Below, one piece after another: positions 44,283-53,830 of a stretch of DNA of 63,947 bases; position 1 is the stretch's first letter, and each line of letters opens with the position of its first letter. The DNA comes from Lachnospiraceae bacterium. Its GTDB lineage: Bacteria; Bacillota; Clostridia; Lachnospirales; Lachnospiraceae. The position numbers were made by a program, and so were the translations under genes. The stretch covers positions 1-63,947 of the forward strand of contig JAFZRZ010000011.1 in the NCBI GenBank assembly GCA_017619635.1. The letters run 5' to 3'. The notes beneath the pieces were generated by a model. That model worked only from the letters and a program-made list of their open reading frames with translations, searched no databases and was not told the origin of the DNA.

Positions 44283-45763
44283 AATCTCCTCTTTGCCCTT
44301 CCGTATAGTTTACATAACTTGTATATTTCTTCGGCTGTCGACTCACTCATCATGTTCTTTTCAAGTCGCCATTTCCAGTTGTTTCCCAGTGTTGACGGGA
44401 AATTCATCCTGGCATCGCCGCCAAGTCCCAGATAATCCTGCATGGGTACTATGCATGTATCAGCGACACTTCCCAGACCAGCTCGCAGCATCTTGTTAAC
44501 GGCATCCTTTGATGTCTTTATATCAAGATATCTCTTGGCAAACGATCTGTCGCCTCTTGCGAGTGTGTCAAACCAGTGTCTCGTTGTATCATTATCGTGT
44601 GTTCCGGTATAGACCACACAGTTACGCTCATAATTATGAGGAAGATAATCGCTCTCCTCTCTTGAATCAAAAGCAAACTGTAATACTTTCATCCCCGGGA
44701 AACCGGAACGTTTTACCATCTTTATAACGGAATCCGTCAAAAAGCCCAGGTCCTCTGCTATGACCTGTTTCTTTCCGAGTCTTTCCTTCATGCATTTGAA
44801 CAGATCAAGTCCGGGACCGGGAAGCCACTCTCCGACAATCGCGTTCTCACTTCCGTAAGGGATGGCATAATACTCATCAAATCCTCTGAAATGATCGATG
44901 CGGACTATGTCATAGAGCTTAAAGCAATGCTCCATTCTTGTCATCCACCACTCGTATCCTGTCTCTTTATGGTAGTCCCATTTATAAAGTGGATTGCCCC
45001 AGAGCTGTCCGAGTGCGGTGAACGCATCCGGAGGACATCCTGCCACATTGACAGGATCACAGTTCTCATCAAGATCAAAAAGCTCGGGATGAGACCATGT
45101 GTCGGAACTGTCCATTGCCACATAGATGGGTATGTCACCCACTATCTGTATTCCCTTCTCATTGGCATAAGCCTTTAGTGCCTTCCACTGTCTGTAGAAA
45201 TAGTACTGCTGGAAACAGTAGCACTCGATCTCGTCAGCCAGTTTCTTTCTGTATTTGTCCAGTGCTGATTTTTTACGCAACTTAAGAGATTCATCCCAGG
45301 TCGTCCATGCGCCTCCGAGATGCTCATCCTTGACAGACATATAGAGAGCATAGTCATCCAGCCAGAAAGCATTTTCCTTTTTGAATGCCATAAACTCTTT
45401 GTCTTTTGATATGTCACTCTTTTTATATGCTTTTTTGAGCAACGCAAATTTGGCTTTATAGATAAGCTCGTAATCTACGCTGCCTGATGCACCGTAATCA
45501 TAAGCCTCACAGTCTTTTTCAGTAAGCCAGCCCTTATCTATGAACTCATCAAGATCTATGTAATAAGGGTTACCGGCAAATGTCGAGAATGACTGGTAAG
45601 GTGAATCTCCGTAACCGGTAGGTCCCAAGGGCAGTATCTGCCAAAGGGATTGTCCGGCCCTGTCAAGAAAATCAACAAACGCATACGCATTCTTGCTGAA
45701 AGTGCCTATGCCGTATCTTCCCGGCAGGCTGGATATAGCTAATAGTATTCCGCTTTTTCGCAT
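44279..45763 (-). CDS. malQ: 4-alpha-glucanotransferase (amylomaltase)
   Basis: GH77 enzyme that moves glucan segments between maltodextrins. The 494 residues show RKSGILLAISSLPGRYGIGTF, the nucleophile Asp in DIVRIDHFRGF, the acid/base Glu in VIAEDLGFLT and the third carboxylate in YTGTHDNDTT. It starts 8 bases after glgP, and the two enzymes together break down maltodextrin or glycogen. Its TGA overlaps the next start codon. Confidence 0.96.
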   Translation of the reverse strand: MRKSGILLAISSLPGRYGIGTFSKNAYAFVDFLDRAGQSLWQILPLGPTGYGDSPYQSFSTFAGNPYYIDLDEFIDKGWLTEKDCEAYDYGASGSVDYELIYKAKFALLKKAYKKSDISKDKEFMAFKKENAFWLDDYALYMSVKDEHLGGAWTTWDESLKLRKKSALDKYRKKLADEIECYCFQQYYFYRQWKALKAYANEKGIQIVGDIPIYVAMDSSDTWSHPELFDLDENCDPVNVAGCPPDAFTALGQLWGNPLYKWDYHKETGYEWWMTRMEHCFKLYDIVRIDHFRGFDEYYAIPYGSENAIVGEWLPGPGLDLFKCMKERLGKKQVIAEDLGFLTDSVIKMVKRSGFPGMKVLQFAFDSREESDYLPHNYERNCVVYTGTHDNDTTRHWFDTLARGDRSFAKRYLDIKTSKDAVNKMLRAGLGSVADTCIVPMQDYLGLGGDARMNFPSTLGNNWKWRLEKNMMSESTAEEIYKLCKLYGRAKRRL

Positions 45764-45771
45764 TTTAAAAT

Positions 45772-48090
45772 CTACTCCGTACTGGTAAGATGCCAGATGT
45801 CATCATTGTACTGCTTAATGGTTCTGTCAGATGAGAAGAAACCGGCTTTTGCTATATTAACGAGCATCATCCTGTTCCATCTGTCCTTGTCAGCATAATC
45901 ATCAAGCATCCTGTCCTTGACTTTGATGTAATCCTCAAGATCAAGAAGTGTCATGAACCAGTCCTTATTCAAAAGCTCATTGTAAAGTCTCTCGAGCTTT
46001 TCCTTGTTTCCTGTTTTGATAACCTGTTTGCTGACGATGAAATCAACAGCCTGTTTGATCGTCTTGCTCTTCTTATAGTAATCCTTTGAAACGTAATCAG
46101 CCTTTGCGTAATGCTCGATGACAACATCCGATTTCTCACCGAAGATATATATGTTCTCATCTCCGACAAGCTCATGTATCTCAACATTTGCACCGTCATC
46201 GGTTCCAAGTGTCACGGCACCGTTTAACATGAACTTCATGTTACCTGTACCGCTGGCTTCTTTACTTGCAAGCGAGATCTGCTCTGAAATATCACATGCA
46301 GGTATAAGTCTCTCGGCATAACTTACGTTGTAGTTTTCAACCATCACGACCTTCATGTAAGGCGAAACATCGGGATCATTGTTTATGATCTCCTGCAGAC
46401 ATAAGATCAGATGAATGACATCCTGTGCGATTATATAAGCCGGAGCAGCCTTTGCTCCGAAGATAAACGTAACCTTTGAAGAAGTTTTTTTGCCGTTCTT
46501 TATCTCGAGATATCTGTGAATGATATAGAGCGCATTCATCTGCTGACGTTTGTACTCATGCATTCTCTTTATCTGTATGTCAAATATGGATGTAGGATCT
46601 ATCTCTACGCCTTCATGCTCTTTTATATACTCGGCAAGAGCTTTCTTCTTGTCATCCTTGATGCTTCTTATCTTTGATACAAACTCCTTGTCGTCTGCAT
46701 GCTCAAGCAGCTTCTCGAGTTTTGAAGCATCCTTCTTGTACTCTTTTCCGATAGTCTCACAGATGAGCGAATCAAGCTCCCTGTTACAGCTCATCAGCCA
46801 TCTTCTGAAGGTGATGCCGTTTGTCTTGTTATTGAACTTCTCGGGATAGATCTTATAAAAATGATTGAGCTCGGTATCTTTAAGTATGTCTGTATGTATA
46901 GCCGCAACACCGTTTATCGAATAACCGTAATGGATATCCATGTGTGCCATATGGACTCTCTTGTCCTTATCGATGATGGCAACCTTAGGATCCTTATATT
47001 TCTTCTTGGCTTTCTTATCCAGTTCCTTGATTATCGGCACGAGCTGCGGAACAACCTTCTCAAGGTATTTTAACGGCCACTTTTCAAGTGCCTCAGCAAG
47101 TATGGTGTGATTTGTGTAGGCACAGGTCTTGCTGACTACCTCTATAGCCTCATCCATTGAGAATGCCTTCTCCTCAACAAGTATCCTGATAAGTTCAGGG
47201 ATGACCATTGAAGGATGTGTATCATTTATCTGGATCGCGCAGTGCTCGTCGAGTTTACGAAGATCGACGTGGTTCTCTCTCATCTCCCAGAGGATGAGCT
47301 GAGCCGCATTGCTTACCATGAAATATTCCTGATATATACGAAGCAGGTTTCCTGCCTCATCTGAATCATCCGGATAAAGGAATAATGTCAGATTCTTCTC
47401 TATATCCTTCTTATTAAAATCGATACCCTTTTTAACGATCGATTCATCAACGCTCTCTACATCAAAAAGATGAAGTTTGTTAACGCCGCTGTCATATCCT
47501 ATAACATCGATGTCATAGAGTCTTGATGTCACTTTGTGATCTCCAAAGATTACATCAAACTTTATGTCTGTTTTGTTGAGCCATGAGGGATGCTCTATCC
47601 AGGGATTCGGTGTTGCTGACTGAGCCCTGTCCTTAAACACCTGCTTGAACAGACCGTAATGATAATTAAGACCTATTCCGTCACCGGGAAGGTTTAATGT
47701 TGCGAGCGAATCCAAAAAGCATGCCGCAAGTCTTCCAAGTCCGCCGTTACCAAGAGACGGTTCGGGCTCGCACTCTTCTATAAGATTTATATCCTTGCCG
47801 TATTTTTCAAGTACTTTTTTTACTTTGTCATAAACTCCTAAATTTATAAGATTATTCGCAAGGAGTCTTCCGATAAGAAACTCCATGGAGATATAGTAGA
47901 CTTTCTTCGGACCTGATATCTCGGTCGTAGACTCCGTAAGGGATTTCGTCAGATATAAAGTACAGTAGTAGACTTCCTTGTCAGAGCACTCTTCCAACTT
48001 TTTTCCGAATACCTTGTCGGCAATGGAAACAAGTTCATCTTCAATGTGATCTTCAATAATATTCCTTTTTAATGTTGCCTGCAGAGACAT
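45772..48090 (-). CDS. glgP: Glycogen/maltodextrin phosphorylase
   Basis: GT35 enzyme releasing glucose 1-phosphate from alpha-1,4-glucans with PLP. The 772-residue protein has the PLP-lysine signature [25 protein letters not shown], the N-terminal [21 protein letters not shown] motif and [12 protein letters not shown]. The length is within the bacterial range, though N-terminal regulatory residues of animal enzymes are missing. GGAGG precedes the ATG. First gene of the glgP-malQ set. Confidence 0.96.
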   Translation of the reverse strand: MSLQATLKRNIIEDHIEDELVSIADKVFGKKLEECSDKEVYYCTLYLTKSLTESTTEISGPKKVYYISMEFLIGRLLANNLINLGVYDKVKKVLEKYGKDINLIEECEPEPSLGNGGLGRLAACFLDSLATLNLPGDGIGLNYHYGLFKQVFKDRAQSATPNPWIEHPSWLNKTDIKFDVIFGDHKVTSRLYDIDVIGYDSGVNKLHLFDVESVDESIVKKGIDFNKKDIEKNLTLFLYPDDSDEAGNLLRIYQEYFMVSNAAQLILWEMRENHVDLRKLDEHCAIQINDTHPSMVIPELIRILVEEKAFSMDEAIEVVSKTCAYTNHTILAEALEKWPLKYLEKVVPQLVPIIKELDKKAKKKYKDPKVAIIDKDKRVHMAHMDIHYGYSINGVAAIHTDILKDTELNHFYKIYPEKFNNKTNGITFRRWLMSCNRELDSLICETIGKEYKKDASKLEKLLEHADDKEFVSKIRSIKDDKKKALAEYIKEHEGVEIDPTSIFDIQIKRMHEYKRQQMNALYIIHRYLEIKNGKKTSSKVTFIFGAKAAPAYIIAQDVIHLILCLQEIINNDPDVSPYMKVVMVENYNVSYAERLIPACDISEQISLASKEASGTGNMKFMLNGAVTLGTDDGANVEIHELVGDENIYIFGEKSDVVIEHYAKADYVSKDYYKKSKTIKQAVDFIVSKQVIKTGNKEKLERLYNELLNKDWFMTLLDLEDYIKVKDRMLDDYADKDRWNRMMLVNIAKAGFFSSDRTIKQYNDDIWHLTSTE

Positions 48091-48187
48091 ATCTTCCTCC
48101 TTGACCTGTTACCCTGTTTTGCAGCAGGGCTGATTAAAGCTCCAAATTATATAATAACATATATTCACAAAAGAATATATGACGTTT

Positions 48188-49366
48188 TTATCCATTCACT
48201 CCTTCTTTGTTTCTGTGAAAAAGGCTGTAAATCGGAATGCACGGGATAAGTACCATCAATAAAAGATCCACAAGTCTTGATAGGAGCTGTCCCGCATAGC
48301 AGTAAACGTAAACAACATCCGTTGAATACGCAAGCGTATCAAATCCCTTTATCATATCCAGTCTGTTTGAGAGCATGAAACAGATGCTGTTTATGATAAA
48401 AAGAACAAATATATGATGCATCATCACATTGAAGGTGTTTCTGCCTATATAGATGAGCATCCTGTTTACAGGGAACGCTTTCCCGAGAAGTGAAAGCAGG
48501 TGTGATATACGAAGCCAGAACAGTATTCCTGTCATAACAGTTATGAAAGGGATGACGGGTCCGTTTGCAAAACCCGTGACCCATACCGTGCTGAAAGCAA
48601 GGCCTCCGCAAAAATGGGTGATCAGAAACTGTATTCCCAGAAGGATTGCAATATAAACAACATCTAACAGAGCCGTTTCCTTAAGTCTTCCCTCAACAAA
48701 CAGCTTATATATCCTTCCGAACTGAATACCGAAGAACATGATGAATATCCTTCCTATATCCTTATAGTGTCCCCAGACATGTCCTCCTATCGCAAGCCAT
48801 ACAGTCAGTATTCCAAGTATGGTATATCCTGCAAATAAAAGTACCTCCACATATTCCTTCTTTACCCGGCAAAGAACAGCGAAAGCTATCTTTCTTACAA
48901 ATATATTGATAATCTCAGTGAGAAACAATGCAGGTATGAACCATGCAGGGAAATTCAGCATGAACTGATGACCGCCAAGAAAAGGTGCGATGAAAAGATT
49001 GTAGGGTGATATCGTCTGCCCTACCGTGATCCCCTGTGAATTAAGGGCTGTGGACATGATGCCGTAAAAGAGGTTCCATATAAAATAAGGAACCAGAAGA
49101 TTCTGTATCTTCCTTGTAACAAATCCTGTGATATCCTTCTCATCCTTCTCCTTTAAAAAGTATCCCGATATAAAAAGGAATATATATACATGAAATGAAT
49201 AATAAGGAAAGAGTCCGAATACGTTAAAGATCTGCAGATCAAGATGACCCGCGACCACAAATATGATCCCGAGTGCTCCCAATATACGCATGGTGATGTT
49301 TTCATCTTTGGTACCATGATGTCTGTTCGTATTAAGTTTAAACACATCGCATATGATGTTCATCAT
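48188..49366 (-). CDS. Membrane acyltransferase, family 3
   Basis: A 392-residue integral membrane protein with about ten helices. The N-terminal segment (RILGALGIIFVVAGHLDL, YYSFHVYIFLFISGYFL) matches acyltransferase-3 proteins, with His in GHLD and a His-containing helix after it. These O-acylate surface sugars or other envelope molecules; the target is unknown. Either of two adjacent ATGs (49366 or 49363) may be used after GGGGAAG. Confidence 0.82.
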   Translation of the reverse strand: MMNIICDVFKLNTNRHHGTKDENITMRILGALGIIFVVAGHLDLQIFNVFGLFPYYSFHVYIFLFISGYFLKEKDEKDITGFVTRKIQNLLVPYFIWNLFYGIMSTALNSQGITVGQTISPYNLFIAPFLGGHQFMLNFPAWFIPALFLTEIINIFVRKIAFAVLCRVKKEYVEVLLFAGYTILGILTVWLAIGGHVWGHYKDIGRIFIMFFGIQFGRIYKLFVEGRLKETALLDVVYIAILLGIQFLITHFCGGLAFSTVWVTGFANGPVIPFITVMTGILFWLRISHLLSLLGKAFPVNRMLIYIGRNTFNVMMHHIFVLFIINSICFMLSNRLDMIKGFDTLAYSTDVVYVYCYAGQLLSRLVDLLLMVLIPCIPIYSLFHRNKEGVNG

Positions 49367-49427
49367 CTTCCCCGCTCATTCAGACATATTTAAAAAGTCA
49401 GCCTAAAGGACATTTTATCATAAATCA

Positions 49428-49456
49428 TTGCTTTTTTAATCCCATAATATTAAAAT
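49428..49456 (+). promoter_or_regulatory. Predicted thrH promoter
   Basis: TTGCTT (49428-49433), 17 bases, TAAAAT (49451-49456), about 38 bases before the ATG. Confidence 0.55.
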
Positions 49457-49494
49457 AAACCATACATGTTTTAAGAAAGAACGAGGTTATAACG

Positions 49495-50094
49495 ATGAAT
49501 GTAGTATGTTTGGATCTTGAAGGTGTGCTGGTCCCCGAGATATGGATCGCATTTTCTGAGGCAACAAATATCCCCGAACTCAGAAGGACCACAAGAGATG
49601 AACCAGATTATGATAAATTGATGAGATTCAGGATCGAGATCTTAAAAGAGCATGGTCTCGGATTAAAAGAGATCCAGGATACCATCGCTACTATAGAGCC
49701 CTTAGATGGTGCAAAAGAATTCCTCGATAAATTGAGAGAACTCACTCAAGTAGTTATCTTAAGCGATACATTTGACCAGTTTGCAAAGCCTCTCATGAAG
49801 AAGCTTGGATGGCCCTCACTTTTCTGCAACACTCTCGAGGTTGCCGACAACGGTGAGATCACAGGATTTAAGATGCGCTGCCCTCAGTCAAAACTGACAA
49901 CTGTAAAAGCTCTTCAGTCATGCGGTTTTGATACGATAGCTGCCGGTGACAGCTTCAACGATCTTGGTATGATACAGGCCAGCAAGGCGGGTTTCCTCTT
50001 CCGCACGACAGATGCGATCAAGAAGGAATATCCTCAGTATCCCGCACTTGAGACCTACGATGAGTTTTTAAATGCCATCAAGGCTGCTCTTTAA
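49495..50094 (+). CDS. thrH: Phosphoserine phosphatase / homoserine phosphotransferase (HAD family)
   Basis: A 199-residue HAD enzyme. The opening CLDLEGVLVPEIWIAF carries DxE rather than DxD and is typical of ThrH, which in Pseudomonas both dephosphorylates phosphoserine and transfers phosphate to homoserine. Motif II is ILSDTFDQF, Lys is in CPQSKLTTV, and the metal-binding motif is AAGDSFNDLGM. The gene stands alone, with its own predicted promoter, an ACGAGG ribosome site and a strong terminator. Which activity dominates here is not known. Confidence 0.9.
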   Translation: MNVVCLDLEGVLVPEIWIAFSEATNIPELRRTTRDEPDYDKLMRFRIEILKEHGLGLKEIQDTIATIEPLDGAKEFLDKLRELTQVVILSDTFDQFAKPLMKKLGWPSLFCNTLEVADNGEITGFKMRCPQSKLTTVKALQSCGFDTIAAGDSFNDLGMIQASKAGFLFRTTDAIKKEYPQYPALETYDEFLNAIKAAL

Positions 50095-50105
50095 TAAGAT
50101 GCAAC

Positions 50106-50136
50106 AAAAAAGAACGTCGTTTTGGCGTTCTTTTTT
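50106..50136 (+). terminator. Terminator of thrH
   Basis: AAAAAAGAACG (50106-50116) and CGTTCTTTTTT (50126-50136); TC/GG inside extends the stem with a U-G pair on the plus strand, followed by T6GT3. Confidence 0.85.
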
Positions 50137-50149
50137 GTTTCCCTTCAAT

Positions 50150-50488
50150 TTACTTCTTAAGCGGTGGCTTGATCCTTACCTTGTACAGAAGCTTTAACTT
50201 TTCCCAGTTTCCTTCAACACGGAGTTTTCCGTTCTTCATCGCTTCCAAAATGTTCATACTGCCGTCCGCTATAGCTATCAGTGTCGGGGCGTCTCCAATC
50301 AAAAGACCGTCCCTGTCATAATACTCATAAGGTTCGACACATACCTGTCTGGCCGCTATCTCAACGTAAAACTTTCCCTCTCCTTCTCCGGTGATATTGA
50401 CCTGAACCGCAACATGTTCGAACACTTCACGTGCATCGGCGTTCTCCAAGCCATCCCTTACTCTGTCAACAATCTCATAATAATCCAT
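50150..50488 (-). CDS. SCP2 sterol-binding-like small protein
   Basis: A 112-residue soluble protein. The second half (PTLIAIADGSMNILEAMKNGKLRVEGNWEKL) matches the SCP2 fold pattern found in sterol/lipid-carrier domains and bacterial stand-alone versions. The ligand is unknown. It has an AAAGGAG ribosome site, a predicted extended -10 promoter and no operon partner. Confidence 0.75.
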   Translation of the reverse strand: MDYYEIVDRVRDGLENADAREVFEHVAVQVNITGEGEGKFYVEIAARQVCVEPYEYYDRDGLLIGDAPTLIAIADGSMNILEAMKNGKLRVEGNWEKLKLLYKVRIKPPLKK

Positions 50489-50539
50489 ATCACGGCTCCT
50501 TTCTAAGAATAATGTCTGACATTTCCTTTCTTTTCTATG

Positions 50540-50548
50540 ATTATATCA
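50540..50548 (-). promoter_or_regulatory. Extended -10 promoter for the SCP2-like gene
   Basis: TGATATAAT on the minus strand, the same nonamer as upstream of the aldo/keto reductase gene. Confidence 0.5.
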
Positions 50549-50600
50549 TAATATTTGCGTTTTTTCACGGTATATTCTAAAAAGTAGGAAGATTTTAGTT

Positions 50601-50632
50601 AAAAACAGGGCCGTCCATTCACAGCCCTGTTT
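50601..50632 (-). terminator. Terminator of the large secreted protein gene
   Basis: AAACAGGGC (50603-50611) and GCCCTGTTT (50624-50632) form a 9-bp stem with 12-base loop; five T follow on the minus strand. Confidence 0.75.
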
Positions 50633-50639
50633 CTTAGGA

Positions 50640-53600
50640 TCAATATACAAGTTCGTATGTTGTAAGTTCACTTACAGCAAAGCAAACCCTGCCTTCATCT
50701 GTTGGCGTAAGTCTTCCAACGAGCTTACGAACTCCGTTGGCATCATACTTGTAAAGCATTACAGACTTGACATTTGTAGGAACTACTGTATGTAGAACTG
50801 TCCTTGCTTTTAACCTTGTATAGGTTTTGAACTCAATCTTCTTGTTATGGCTTCCGGTAGTGACCTTACAGCTAAGATCGACAGCCTGCTGGGAATTAAG
50901 TCTGTTATCATTTATGAACGTCAGTGCCGTTCCGTTTCCTACAAAGGTATGAAGTCCATACAGATTACTTCTTCTGAGAGCCTTGAAAACGCTTTCAGTT
51001 AATATTGAGTTAGTTCTGTTTAACACAACCTGAACAAGTTCGCGCTGTCCCTTCCTGTTATTCTTTGCACCTGTCTTATTAGCTGTATCTATCAGTATGT
51101 TTTCAAGATCCTGCCAAGTTTTTATCTCACTTCCGCCAACCAGTGTTCCAAGCGAATTGTTAACAGCCGGAGGCGTATTATCATTATTGTTGCCATCTCC
51201 TGATGTATTCGATGTATCACTGTCATCATCGTCATCAGCATCTTTTCCATCATTCGCAACAGGAGATTCTTCGCCCTCCTGATCAGCTGCTTTCTTTATA
51301 ATTGTATAATTAGAAAACCTGTCACTTGCAAAAGTCAGCATCTTTGTGTCAGGATCGTATTCAGCATCCAGTTCAGTTCTGACTCCATCATGCTCTCTTA
51401 CCACTGAGAGCTCATCTTGTGCGGATATATCATCCAAATCCACCATAAGACCTACAACTACAGCACCTGTTGTTTCATATATATCGCTGCTCCAATAGTT
51501 TCCGTTTCCCATGGAAACTACTTTATTAAGATCGATATCCACTGTACCAAGAGCCATTGCTCCTTCGCCTACAACATCAACTGCATCTGTATCAAGCGGT
51601 GCATCCTTTACAGTAAGTTTAACATTACCGCTGTCAGTTGCATTCTCACCGTTAGCGATGGTAGCATTGCTGACTGTTGTACTGTCTGTATAAACAATGT
51701 CCTGCGCTTCAGATACTATACCCTTAAAATGGAAATTTGAGTTTACCATCGTAAATTTAAACACACCCATGTTATTATTGCCGGCTATAGGTAAAAGGTT
51801 GGGACCTGCGTTTATCTGAAGACTGCTGACCTGGTATCCGTAATCCGGAATGAGCAGGAAATAATATGTTTCACCTATTGTGAGTTCCTGATCCTTATTA
51901 AGATCATAATCTGTCAGATCGATATCGGTATCGCTTTGAGCATTCAGTCTGTATAACTTAGCATGCTCTACAATCTCATCTTCCTGTGTATCTCCTGTAC
52001 CTCTGTCCGAAGGATATCTCCATCTGACGTTCTTTTTCTTATTGAAAACGATATTTATCTTATAAGAGAAAGCTTCGTTTGCAGTGAACTCAGCCACACC
52101 GTTATTCCATAATGCATCCTCAATCGGTCTGCGCTCTATCTCCGTACCCATGTTGTCGGTTGAGCTCTCTCCCGCATTCTTTCTTATAACCTGTGTGGTA
52201 CGCATAAATTCTCTTTCACCAGCAACGGCGATCCTTATCTTTGCGGTACCAGCTGGTATATCATTTGCCTGCACAGACTGCTGTGTACTTGCAAGAGTCT
52301 GTCCGTTTTTGTTAAGGAAGGTTATCGTTGTTGTTTCATTAACACCATCTGAACATTCGATGTTAACAGTATATTTTCCGCCTGTACCTCCGCCTGCGAT
52401 AAAGCTCACATCTGTTATTGCCGTATCATTTGTAAGCTTCTGTGACGTATCTGAGGCGATCAGGGTATTGTTTAACTTATAACTGTCAAGAACGCCGCCT
52501 TCAGCAGCTGTTGCCCTTACATATTTGGCTGTGTATTCTCCACCAGTGGCTGCGACATCAATCCATGCAGTACCATCTGAAGAATACTGTATCTTTCCGT
52601 ACTGCGTATCATATGCACTGACAGTAAGCTTCTTTAAACTCGATGTAAAGGTGATATCCTGGATCCAGTGAAGAGAAGGATTCAGTTCCAGTCCGTGAGA
52701 TCCTGTATCAGAGATATTGTTACCATCTATCTTGTAACTGACACTGTAATCCGCATCCGGAACCGCTCTTACAAATGCGCCTTCAACTCCCTCGCTGATA
52801 CCTGTTGCAGGAATATCAGACCATTCGTTCTCATCAATACTGTATTGAATCTTACCATGAGTGTCATCGTAGGCAGTTGCCTTTATCTGGATCGAGCCAT
52901 CATCGCCGGGATTATCGTTTGCAGGTATTTCTCCTTCCTCAAAAGATATTGAACTGATCGAAAATGTCTGTCCGAATCCAAGCCAGATCTCAGAATGACA
53001 CTTTAGTCCGCCTGCCATATCCACCTGATGCTGTTCATTATCTTCAAAAACTGACGGTTCACAGACTATCGAATCTGACAGTCTGTATCCTTCGATCGGA
53101 TTTATAACGACAGCTACCGCTTCAACATTCTGAACGCCATTGGGCCCAACAGTGACCCATTCAAAGTTATCTTCTCCGTGATCCACACAGTATTTGACAT
53201 TACCATATGTATCATCATAAGAAGCTACCGTAAGCTTTGGAAATGCCGGAGGCTGTTCTTCACCTCCATTTTCATCATCTGATTCAAAAATGATATCAGA
53301 TACACTCTTATTACCCTGTGTGAAGAAATCAGCATGATCCGAATTATTTATCAGATCACCGTTAAATCTAAACGAAACCAAATGACAACCAGGCTCCGGT
53401 ACGCATAACACCGCTGTAGCAGTCACATCACTGACTCCGTTTTGAGCATCAACAACTGTCCAACTCTCACCATTCTGAGTATACTTTACACTGCCCATAG
53501 TTCCGTCATATGAAGAAACATTGAGGTTGCATTCATATATAGTCGGATCATCGGCCCATATAGGCATTCCAAGATTAACAAAAGTTCCGAGGAAAGCCAT

Positions 53601-53654
53601 TATACCAGCCAAGATCATAGCCAGGCCTCTCATTTTCCTATTGGCTGTCAACAT
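50640..53654 (-). CDS. Large secreted protein with four tandem beta-rich repeats
   Basis: A 1004-residue protein with a signal peptide (about 1-35). Four related units at about 43-125, 140-240, 257-338 and 342-420 each open with a motif of the type xxYDxTxGxIxY (SSYDGTMGSVKY, ASYDDTYGNVKY, TAYDDTHGKIQY, SAYDTQYGKIQY). A beta-rich middle, an Asp/Ser/Asn-rich linker (about 815-850) and a C-terminal domain of ~170 residues follow. No LPXTG or membrane anchor is seen. The start at 53654 has GGAGGG nine bases upstream. The family is not recognised; adhesion or polysaccharide binding are guesses. Confidence 0.75.
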   Translation of the reverse strand: MLTANRKMRGLAMILAGIMAFLGTFVNLGMPIWADDPTIYECNLNVSSYDGTMGSVKYTQNGESWTVVDAQNGVSDVTATAVLCVPEPGCHLVSFRFNGDLINNSDHADFFTQGNKSVSDIIFESDDENGGEEQPPAFPKLTVASYDDTYGNVKYCVDHGEDNFEWVTVGPNGVQNVEAVAVVINPIEGYRLSDSIVCEPSVFEDNEQHQVDMAGGLKCHSEIWLGFGQTFSISSISFEEGEIPANDNPGDDGSIQIKATAYDDTHGKIQYSIDENEWSDIPATGISEGVEGAFVRAVPDADYSVSYKIDGNNISDTGSHGLELNPSLHWIQDITFTSSLKKLTVSAYDTQYGKIQYSSDGTAWIDVAATGGEYTAKYVRATAAEGGVLDSYKLNNTLIASDTSQKLTNDTAITDVSFIAGGGTGGKYTVNIECSDGVNETTTITFLNKNGQTLASTQQSVQANDIPAGTAKIRIAVAGEREFMRTTQVIRKNAGESSTDNMGTEIERRPIEDALWNNGVAEFTANEAFSYKINIVFNKKKNVRWRYPSDRGTGDTQEDEIVEHAKLYRLNAQSDTDIDLTDYDLNKDQELTIGETYYFLLIPDYGYQVSSLQINAGPNLLPIAGNNNMGVFKFTMVNSNFHFKGIVSEAQDIVYTDSTTVSNATIANGENATDSGNVKLTVKDAPLDTDAVDVVGEGAMALGTVDIDLNKVVSMGNGNYWSSDIYETTGAVVVGLMVDLDDISAQDELSVVREHDGVRTELDAEYDPDTKMLTFASDRFSNYTIIKKAADQEGEESPVANDGKDADDDDDSDTSNTSGDGNNNDNTPPAVNNSLGTLVGGSEIKTWQDLENILIDTANKTGAKNNRKGQRELVQVVLNRTNSILTESVFKALRRSNLYGLHTFVGNGTALTFINDNRLNSQQAVDLSCKVTTGSHNKKIEFKTYTRLKARTVLHTVVPTNVKSVMLYKYDANGVRKLVGRLTPTDEGRVCFAVSELTTYELVY

Positions 53655-53753
53655 ATTCACCATCCCTCCATTCATTTACGTTGTGTATAAAATAATTTAC
53701 CAACACTAAAATATTTTACTCCCTGATGCGTAACAGATTTTCAGGCATATACA

Positions 53754-53782
53754 TTGAATTATGCACATACTAAGAGTAAAAT
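53754..53782 (+). promoter_or_regulatory. Predicted promoter of the propeller/HD-GYP gene
   Basis: TTGAAT (53754-53759), 17 bases, TAAAAT (53777-53782), the same hexamers and spacing as upstream of the other HD-GYP gene. Confidence 0.65.
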
Positions 53783-53830
53783 TGATGTGACAGATTTTAC
53801 ATGTCTTTTCAGTGATAGGTGGAACAAAAT

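Noticed and set aside
48112..48129. Hairpin CCCTG...CAGGG in the glgP leader as a riboswitch or attenuator.
   Set aside because: A 5-bp stem without further structure or T run is too little to support a call.
53733..53798. Direct repeat ACAGATTTT on both sides of the propeller/HD-GYP promoter.
   Set aside because: Nine AT-rich bases at 57-base spacing are likely by chance and are not found at the other HD-GYP promoter.
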